NCBI GenBank assembly: GCA_015680685.1 | Contig: MNCI01010845.1 | Location: 199,492 to 263,491 of the forward strand | Direction: 5' to 3' | DNA length: 64,000 bases | From: Gnetum montanum | Lineage: Eukaryota > Streptophyta > Gnetopsida > Gnetales > Gnetaceae | Part shown: piece by piece, positions 56,401 through 64,000 of the stretch | Layout: every line of letters begins with the position of its first letter | How positions within the stretch are numbered: the stretch's first letter is position 1 | Program-made: the position numbers and the translations under genes | The notes under the pieces: model-generated | Seen by the model: the letters and a program-made list of their open reading frames with translations, nothing else | Told to the model about the DNA's origin: nothing | Database searches by the model: none

Positions 56401-56714
56401 TATCATCCACCACTCGAGCTGTTATGTAACTTTCAATATGCCCAGCACCATCACCACACATTCACACGTAACTCTTGTAACCACCACCGTTAGTTACACC
56501 ACCTCTATGGTCATTATGTAACCCACTTTCTACACCATATGGGTTGTTACATCCATAACATTATGGTGTGGCAATGTAACCATCATCACAAGCTCACCAT
56601 TATGAATTAGGCTCTAAGATGTGCTTGTACAAATTAACTTTCTTTGTGCTCAATGCTAGGGGATTAGACTTTTTGATCATGGCCCCATGCCTAGCATGGG
56701 CGATGTTAGCCTCA
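53485..56714 (-). mobile_element. Non-autonomous LTR element: two 1.4 kb LTRs around 387 bp
   Basis: LTRs 53485-54926 and 55314-56714 start TGATGCATAAATTTTGG and end in CA. Between them, 387 bp hold no coding region. Beside the right LTR the minus strand reads TGGCACTAGAAGGAGGGCC (55286-55304), almost the primer-binding site of the Tat element, so the element points left and belongs near Tat. Flanking 5-mers (actat, acaaa) do not match well. A degenerate LTR of the same family lies in the RLP intron. Confidence 0.75.
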
Positions 56715-56929
56715 ACAAAAACATAATTTCATATTATGTTTATCTCTTCACTTTAAATAACTAAGTTGACTAATTATGCGTAGAAGTTTGAAACAACTTT
56801 TATATTGAGCTTTCCTTGTTTTACCCATTCAACTTGTGAGCTAGTTACATACTAGGATGAATTTGCTCCTCTTTCATTGATAATTCATCCTTCTTCTTCT
56901 TCATTTATGAGAAAAGGTTTCAAGTTCAT

Positions 56930-58380
56930 GTCTAGAAAAGAGATGTACAAGTATGTGATAAGCAAGAGGAAGAAACCTTTGAAGAGGTGATATATAAAAG
57001 GACTCTACCAATCCAAAAGTCTATTAATGACATAGCCACTAAGGTGGAAAAGATTGTGGAACTTGATGGACAAATAATTCACAAAAACCTTACAAATGGT
57101 AGAAGAAAGAACTAAGCAAACCTTTAGAAAGGGTAAGGAGAAGGAGAAAAGAGACTACAAATGAAAATAAAAAGTTTCTTTAGTGAAAAAATATTTAGAT
57201 TCAAGCTTAGATGATGAGGAAAGGTGTACAATGTGCCAGATAGAACATCCTAAGGGATGTTGCCCTATAATGACGAATTTGCAAGAAACAAGGGAATATG
57301 AACTTAATCCAAGATTCATAAAAAATAAAATGCAAAAATGGTTACCTTACCCTCAAGGTAACTATAAAAAAATATTTCAACCAACCTACTATCCAAGTGA
57401 AGCTTACCCATATCCATAGGAGTAGTATCATCAACAATGGCAACAACCACAATCGTAGGTGGTGCCATCACCGAGATATCAATACCCATATCAACAAGTA
57501 AAAACTTATGGATACTAGGTGCAACATCTGATATCTTCGAAAAATACAGCAATTTAGACTTCTTAGGACTATCCACTAGAGTTCAATAGACCTACATTTC
57601 CAAAGATTCTAATCCATATGTACATCAAACAAAGACTAGTCCATTAAATTAACCTTCTAATCCTTTACTGCCTATGCCACCACTTGCAATGCAAGGGGAG
57701 TTGTCATCATAGCCACAACAAAAGAAGGCTATAAGGGCAGTGATATAAAAAGATAGGATCATACTAGAAATACTAAAGAAAAATAGAGGAAACATCCTTT
57801 CTTCTAGACAAGTCCAAAAAGAACTAGTAGAGTAAGGATCTTATTCAATCATGTTCCTGATATGAAAGATCCTCTTACAAACACCCTAGTTCTCCAACAA
57901 TAAAATTAAGAAATTATGATGGTCATGCTAACCAAAATGGTATTAGATTAGATAAAGTCTTGAACTCTTTTTAAGAAAAGAATTGATCCAGGAATTCCTC
58001 TGATTTATTTGCAAATTGTTGGAAATTCACCATGCAAGGCTATACTAGACTTAGATTTTGGAGTAAACTTGATATCTCAAGAAACATACAAGGCATGAAA
58101 TCTATTGCCCTTAAAGAAGTGCAACATAGGGTTAGAGCTAGTATATCAATGTATTACCATTTCTTTGGGATAGATAGAAGATGTGGTAACCACTATCAAT
58201 GGGTGGTCTTATCTAGTAGATTTTTTGGTGATTGACGTAAGGAATGATAACAAAGAATTTCCTATCATTATTGGAAGAGCATGGATTCAAATAATAGATG
58301 CTAAGCTAGAAATGGAAATCTCCAAAGAAGATGTGCAAGGAGCCATACATACACAAATAATTTCATGCATAACTTAAGAT
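56930..58380 (+). pseudogene. gypsy gag-protease remnant, element C
   Basis: The C-terminal part of gag starts near 56930. The finger CTMCQIEHPKGCC lies at 57220-57260, followed by a Tyr/Pro-rich tail. The protease at 58030-58380 reads ILDLDFGVNLISQETYKA with the catalytic Asp region altered, and ends with FPIIIGRAWI. Several stops interrupt it. The N-terminal gag and 5' LTR are missing. Confidence 0.62.
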
Positions 58381-59601
58381 AACAAAGGGTGTAGTTGTGG
58401 ACTGAATGTTCAAAATGTTAACATCAACCTTACACCAACCCACCTTATCTTAATTTAGGAATTAATAAGTGCTTTTCAATTTTTTTGTTTTCTAATATTT
58501 TTGTTTCTAATTTCTTGTTATACCTTTTCACATTTCTTACCAATTTTCACATTCTTTGATATCCTTTCATTCTTTTATACTTTCTGATTTCTTAATCTTT
58601 TGATGTTCTTTACTATTTTTTCAAATTATTTCTCTATATTTCCATTTTCTCTATGAATTTCATCATTTTTCCTATACATATTTTTGTTAATTTCTAATAA
58701 AATACATTGAATAGTGCAAGATGTAGTCCTAATAAGGTGAATATTGCCCTATAATCATAAGGAATTGATTGCCTATACAGTAAGACCATAACATCCATCC
58801 ATCCATTCCAATAATAAGAGGTTTTTACCATGGCCATAATGATATTCTTCTTACAATAAAATCAAGAATAAACCTCTTATCATCATGCTTGGATAGAGAA
58901 GTGGAGAACCAAGTGGGAATGACAAGGGTGTGACATCAAAGGAACTTGTGAATTCTTTGGGAATATTATTGTGAGTTCTATTCTATTGTTAAGGATGTAT
59001 TATATCCTTGTAGATCTAACAAAAAATGGAAGTATGGGTACAATAAGTGTTACCATACCATATCATTGGAAAGACATGTTACCATGCCTAAAGGCATTCC
59101 TCTAGTAAGGTCAACATAGTTAACATAAAAACCATGTCCAAAATAAATTTCTACAGGTTTCACTACAAAGACATGTTACCCATGCTCGAAGGTAGGTAGC
59201 TTTTTAAGAATTTCAAAAATAAAAAGTGAAATTAATAAAATCCTCCCTTGAACAACATGCCAAGTGGTAATACTCCTTATAACAATGGTAGTCTTATAGT
59301 TGTGAATTCCAAAGATGAAATAATGAAATGTAATTGGAAAGTGGTTTGGACTTGGTTTGAATCTTGGAAAGAAGGACTGATGATTACTGTAACCATAGAT
59401 TATACACAAGAATTCATTATGCCTATGGTAAGATGCCTCACGTCCCAATTTCAACAATCCCTTCTACAATCCATCTCACTTCATTGTATATGTAATCATA
59501 ACTTTGTGGTTTCATATAATATAGTGATATTTTCATAATCTACCAATATTAACATATGTGTTTTGCTCATGTTGCTCATGATAATAGCAACCCAATTACC
59601 T
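58381..59601 (+). other. Element C 3' region, non-coding
   Basis: Pyrimidine-rich stretch at 58470-58680, then blocks shared (inverted) with 47655-48190 of element B. No pol domain was found. Confidence 0.5.
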
Positions 59602-59625
59602 AGACCTAAAAAAGGCCATTTTAGT

Positions 59626-60006
59626 TCATGTATGATTTAGTATCTTCCCAATTGGACTAGTAGCAATTCTAACATGTATGATTTAGTTCAAGGTGAGGTG
59701 TATGATCATAATATTATTCAACAGTTAGTAACCCTTATGAAAAATATAGAAACTAATTAGTTAAACTAATACACAATAGAGTATATTCTAATCTAGCCTA
59801 GGTGATAAGTATCTAATTCTCAACTTGTTATACATGTTTAGAATTCATGTACCAAGCATTGGGCTTACCAAATGTTATCTTATTGGACAAACCAAGCAAT
59901 AGCATTGCCAGGATTTCCAAGTGAATAAGTATTTAAATTTAAAACTACTTGTAGTTATTTCTCCAAATTATGAAAATGAAAATGAAATGAAGCTTTGTCA
60001 CATCTA
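59626..60006 (-). mobile_element. gypsy LTR fragment in opposite orientation to its neighbours
   Basis: Aligns in the same direction as the minus-oriented LTRs (25610-26040): 'ggactagta', 'catgtatg(g/a)tttagt', 'gtgaggtgtatgat', 'ctagcctaggtg'. It abuts a plus-oriented primer-binding site and gag at 60008. Confidence 0.6.
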
Positions 60007-60169
60007 AAGAGCTCATCATTGGCATTGTTGTCAAGGACCTTTAGTTAGCTTTGTGTGCTTATAGGACAATGAAAATCCTTCACATTATTGGATCAAACCT
60101 TAAAGTCATAATCATTCTAACACTATTAACAACTACAAAAAGCATGCTAAATTTTTCTTCTAATTCAAA

Positions 60170-62560
60170 ATGTCTTCTTCTCATAGGCATGATGGGTCAA
60201 AACTACAAGTGCTAGAAGAATGCAAAGTGGTATTTACTCATCCAAATGATTTTGTGCCTAATTTTACCTTCATTCTGCATTAAGATGAATAGCTATGGTG
60301 GAGAGACATGGAGGGAAAAGTTGTGTTTCTACCTAACTGATCAATTCCTAGGATGCTAGTTCTGATTCTTAAGAGGTTAGGCATCCAAGATCTTAATCAT
60401 GAATATGTTGTGCAAGAACTTGAATATTGAGACTATCATCCCATTGAAACACGATGGAAAAGATATCAACAATAGGAGAAATGCTATGAAGTTGTGAAGG
60501 GAAATGGTTTAATAACTCCTTATTCCTGCTAAACCAAAAAGAGGATGAGGATCCACTCTTTAAGGATTGTTAGCATGTAGACTCTGCTCCCCTTGATTTT
60601 GATGAAGGGGGTTTGACACAAAATTTTTAGTCCACCGTAAATAATCATAATTTAGGTAAGAATGTATCTCATGATCATGAGGGATCCAAAGATGGGAGTC
60701 ATGGTAGGGACACGGATAAGCATCATGATGATGATTGTGGTTGTGACCATTGAAGAGGGGGTGGCTGGCACTACTATGCTAGTCCTTCTTCCCCTTCTCC
60801 TTCATCATCCTCTGCTTCCTCCTCAAGATTTGATTGAAATTGCAAAGGGTATGATCATGATATAGGTGGTCAACAAGATAGAAATGATTGTGATTGTAGG
60901 GCCTATTGAGATGATCAAGATCAAAGGCATGGACATTCAAGGTAGGCCTACCACCATGAGAAAAGGGGCAGTAGAGGGCATCATAGGCACCATGACCATC
61001 ATAGAGGTCATGATAATGACAAGCCTTTGCTTGCAACTTGAAACATACTAAACATTATAGAGGTAGTCAAAATTCCAACAAGGAATATGAAAGATAGCCG
61101 AATAAAGCAGTTGGATATGAACAACATCCTCAAATTTGAAGGGGGATATAACTCACATCCGTAGAAGCATCTACAAGCCTTTTATGATGCTTGTGCCTTG
61201 TAGAACATAGAAAATGATTAGCAAAAACTTAAGCTATTTCCCATGATACTCATAAGAGAAGCAGAAAGTTCGTACTACTCTTTGGAGCCAAAATCAATTC
61301 ATAGATGGACTATGATGCTTAAGTTGTTTAATTACAAATATCATATGTACTCTTGAGTGTCCAACTTGAGAAACTAGATCCAAGGTTGGTGACAATAAAC
61401 ACATAAACCCTTGGATGTAGTCATGGGCTAGTATTATTATCTTTTTTCATAGATGTTCTAACCATGGTTATTCTAAAAGAGAGTAGCTTCACCATGTCAT
61501 AGATGGACTTTGATCAAAAACATAGAGAACCCTTGGGGTCTACACCCAAGGAAGATTATCAAAATTAAGAGCCCATCATATCCAAATGCTTATTGAGAAG
61601 GTTTCAAAAGAAGAAGGGGAGCTTAGAAAAAGAGAAAGTGTTGAGGAGTATAACTAGGAACCTTCCATCAAAAAAAGGGAAGTCTAGTTTGTTGAAAATA
61701 AGGAGGAGGCACTACTTGATGATGTGATGCAATGAAAAACCTAGTCAATCTAGAAATCTATATTCAAAATTTTGGCTAAGGTAGATAAAATGTGAGACTC
61801 TTTAGATGAAAATTTTCAAATAGCTCTATAAATTGCAAAGAAATCCAAAGATCAAAGTAGCGATCATGACTGCAGGAGAAGAAAGGAAGCTAAATATGCC
61901 CACCAAAGGGATAAGGGTAAGGTTGTTGCAGTTGAAGAGGTTGTGTAGTTTGAATCAGATGGTGATTATGGGTGTGACATCTACCAATATGAACATCCTA
62001 AGGGATGTTTCCTTATCTTGTCACACTTGTAGGAATTTGGGGTGTATGCTCTAAATCTTAGATTGGTAGAAAAGCAAGCACCCAAAATATTACCTTATTC
62101 TAAAGGTAATCCAAGGTAGTTCCACCAACAACCATAAGCTTATTACCCAAGTGAAGCTCCACCACAACCATATGAGTAGTATCATTAGTGGTAGCATCCA
62201 CAGACATGGGGGATGTGACCATCAAGGTAGTAATATCCTTATAGATAACTTGATTCATATGGGTACTATGTTCAGTAACCCATGTCTCTGTGTGACTCCT
62301 TTAGTCATGCCTCATTCGAACATCACTACTACCCTCCTAAGTATTACAAAGTTCATTCTCCATCTCCAAGAGGGAAGCCCTCATATCCTTATAACCCTCC
62401 TCATTCTTCTATTCATATCCTTCCATCCTCAACCCAATTACCAATTACTCTGTCAATGCAACATGAAATTTGAGCCCAATCATAGCAATGTAATGCTACC
62501 AGGACCATTAACTTACAACTAACTCCTTAGCTAAGTGGTTTAGAACTTAGACCTAAAAAA
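60170..62560 (+). pseudogene. gypsy gag remnant, element D
   Basis: ATG 60170 opens MSSSHRHDGSKLQVLEECKV. The block FVPNFTFILH and the following Asp-Glu and Trp-Arg-Asp residues match element A. The capsid region lies around 61090-61600, with stops. The finger at 61970-62010 reads CDIYQYEHPKGC, having lost its second Cys. The tail is rich in Pro and Tyr. At least eight stops or shifts occur. Confidence 0.62.
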
Positions 62561-62749
62561 GGCCATTTTTCTAAACCAATAGCCCTACAAAGCCCTCACA
62601 AATTGATGCAGCTAATAATCCTACATGTTCCTAATCCTCTACATTACTTCCCTTTAAACCAAATACTTCCCAAAGTGCATATCATCATGCTAACCCATGC
62701 TATAATTGATTGGATCAAAGTTGGCCACCTTCCTAAGAAACTATCTGAT

Positions 62750-63180
62750 TTTGGAAGTCCCCTCATTTACCTTCAGATATCTAAAAATGAGCCTTGTAAA
62801 GCTCTTATATATTTAGGTTCTAGTATCAATGTAATTTCTCATGAAATGTATAAATCTTGGAACTTGCCTCCAATCAAGAAGAGTAACATTCATCTTGAGT
62901 TGGCAGATTAGTCCATCATTGTTCCCTTGGGATTAGTGGAGGACACTATGACCACTATTTTGGGTGGTCATATCCTACCAATTACTGGATAATTTGTGTT
63001 GAAAATTGCAATGGGGACTTACGAATCATCATGGAAAGGGATTGGCTAAGAACTATTAATGCATGCTTGGGAATCAGAGATCTCTACATGGAAATTTCCA
63101 AGGAAAATGCTTTTGGAAAGATCAAGAAGAAGGGAGTTCCATGCATCACATATAGTGATATAGTATGCAACTATGTGCAA
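62750..63180 (+). pseudogene. gypsy protease remnant, element D
   Basis: Reads ALIYLGSSINVISHEMYKSW, so the catalytic Asp is replaced by Tyr. Followed by WNLPPIKKSNIHLELAD, then a stop, and further on MEISKENAFGKIKKKGVPC. Same arrangement as in A and C. Confidence 0.62.
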
Positions 63181-63689
63181 AAATTATGATAAATCAAAGC
63201 ATGTAGATAGTATGAAAATTAGTCTAAAATTCAAAGGTGACTGTATGTAGTAGCCATAAAGTAGGGGGACATCTAATGGTTGATAGCTGATCCTAAAAGT
63301 AGCACACTTTGCATGGAAGCCCACTGAGAGCTTAACTAGTATCCATGTTGTAGGCATGGATGAACTAGAGTAAGTTCATAACCAACTCTCTGATAATGAA
63401 CCTAATGACACTTATTGGAGAGATTTGGAAATCCCTAAAAATTTTAAATAGGAGTTCTTAGAGTTGAAACCTATACTTGCTAACATGGAGTATGCATTTC
63501 TAAAAAATGGCAAGCTGATGATAATCAATGCATTTCTAAAGAAAAGTTGTTGAAAATGGTTAATAAATGACCAACAATCTTTACTTGGTCATACCCCAAA
63601 ATCAGTAGGGTTGATCCTAGGATATGCCAACATCACATCTATACTGACCTTTCCATCAAGCCAAAAAGGTAGCCATAGCAGTGGCTGAA

Positions 63690-64000
63690 CCCCAAATTGA
63701 AGTAGATTGTCAAGGAAGAAATTAAACAACTCATCAAGGTGGGGTTAATCTATCCAATTTCAAATAGTGAGTGGGTTAGCCCACTTGTAATTGTGCCAAA
63801 GAAAGGTGGTAAGTGGAGGGTGTGTATTGATTTTAAGTTGTTGAACATGGCAATCTACAAAGATAATTTTTTGTTGCCATTTGTGGACCAAGTGTTGGAC
63901 ACTATTTCTGGGCATTGTTTCTATAGCTTTTTGGATGGTTATAGTGGCTATAACCAAATTTAGATCACACCAAAGAATCAGGACAAAAATACATTCACAA
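63690..64000 (+). pseudogene. gypsy reverse transcriptase, N-terminal part, element D
   Basis: Reads GLIYPISNSEWVSPLVIVPK, WRVCIDFKLLN and FLDGYSGYNQI, typical of Ty3/gypsy RT fingers and palm, then a TAG at 63961 and the window end. The catalytic Asp-Asp motif lies outside the window. Confidence 0.8.

Larger units (their letters stand above)
60008..64000 (+). mobile_element. Ty3/gypsy element D interior, cut by the window end
   Basis: Begins with the LTR end CTCATCA and primer-binding site TTGGCATTGTTGTCAAGGAC, then gag, protease and the start of RT. It aligns with the interior of element A (inverted) from the primer site through protease, but retains RT. Integrase and the 3' LTR would lie outside the window. 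Confidence 0.75.

Noticed and set aside
53485-56714. Simple tandem segmental duplication of a 1.4 kb block
   Set aside because: TG...CA ends and a primer-binding site directly inside the right copy fit an LTR pair better.
1-64000. tRNA, rRNA, organellar or viral (DNA virus) insertions
   Set aside because: No cloverleaf-like or rRNA-like stretches were recognised, and all polymerase-like domains belong to copia or gypsy LTR elements.

Overview
The window looks like nuclear DNA of a seed plant with a large, repeat-rich genome. It holds one apparently intact host gene in 64 kb, many degenerate Ty1/copia and Ty3/gypsy LTR retrotransposons, nested insertions and AT-rich spacers. A gymnosperm is plausible from the repeat load, but nothing here proves it. 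There is no sign of bacterial, organellar, rRNA, tRNA or CRISPR sequence.

Layout. 1-7.5 kb: LTRs and a pol-less Ty3/gypsy element (family 'A-D', LTR ends TGATGA/TCATCA). 8-11.8 kb: a two-exon, minus-strand leucine-rich-repeat receptor-like protein (RLP) gene whose intron is mostly an old LTR. 13.8-18.2 kb: a complete-length but mutated minus-strand copia element with perfect target-site duplication and an assembly gap in its RT. 18.9-19.3 kb: a decayed duplicate of the RLP promoter and first exon. 19.6-51.7 kb: a three-level nest. A plus-strand copia element (19566-51674) carries in its 3' LTR a minus-strand gypsy element B (25487-51525), which is itself split by a 17.2 kb plus-strand Tat-type gypsy element (30294-47505). 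53.5-56.7 kb: two 1.4 kb LTRs around only 387 bp. 56.9-64 kb: two more plus-strand copies (C, D) of the first gypsy family, the last cut by the window end.

The most unusual object is the Tat element. Between its gag-protease and RT-RNaseH-aRNaseH-integrase regions lies a gene on the opposite strand. From 39735 to 36175 it can be read through six exons joined by five canonical GT-AG introns of 78-102 bp, and all five junctions keep the frame. Its first part resembles a plant FCP1/NLI-interacting-factor-like HAD phosphatase with both catalytic motifs altered. The middle resembles the transposon-associated domain found in extra ORFs of plant gypsy elements, and the end is a coiled coil. Seven 37-bp repeats built on a near-palindrome around GGCGTATACGCC lie upstream of it. 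The same core is scattered through the LTRs and the 5' leader. Four in-frame stops show that this copy is no longer functional.

In the Tat and copia elements, most lesions are C-to-T or G-to-A changes (CAG to TAG, CGA to TGA, CpG to CpA), as expected from decay of methylated cytosines. Target-site duplications give the order of events: the RLP 5' region was duplicated, copia entered the duplicate, element B entered the copia LTR, and Tat entered element B. All homology statements are by eye; no search or alignment was run.
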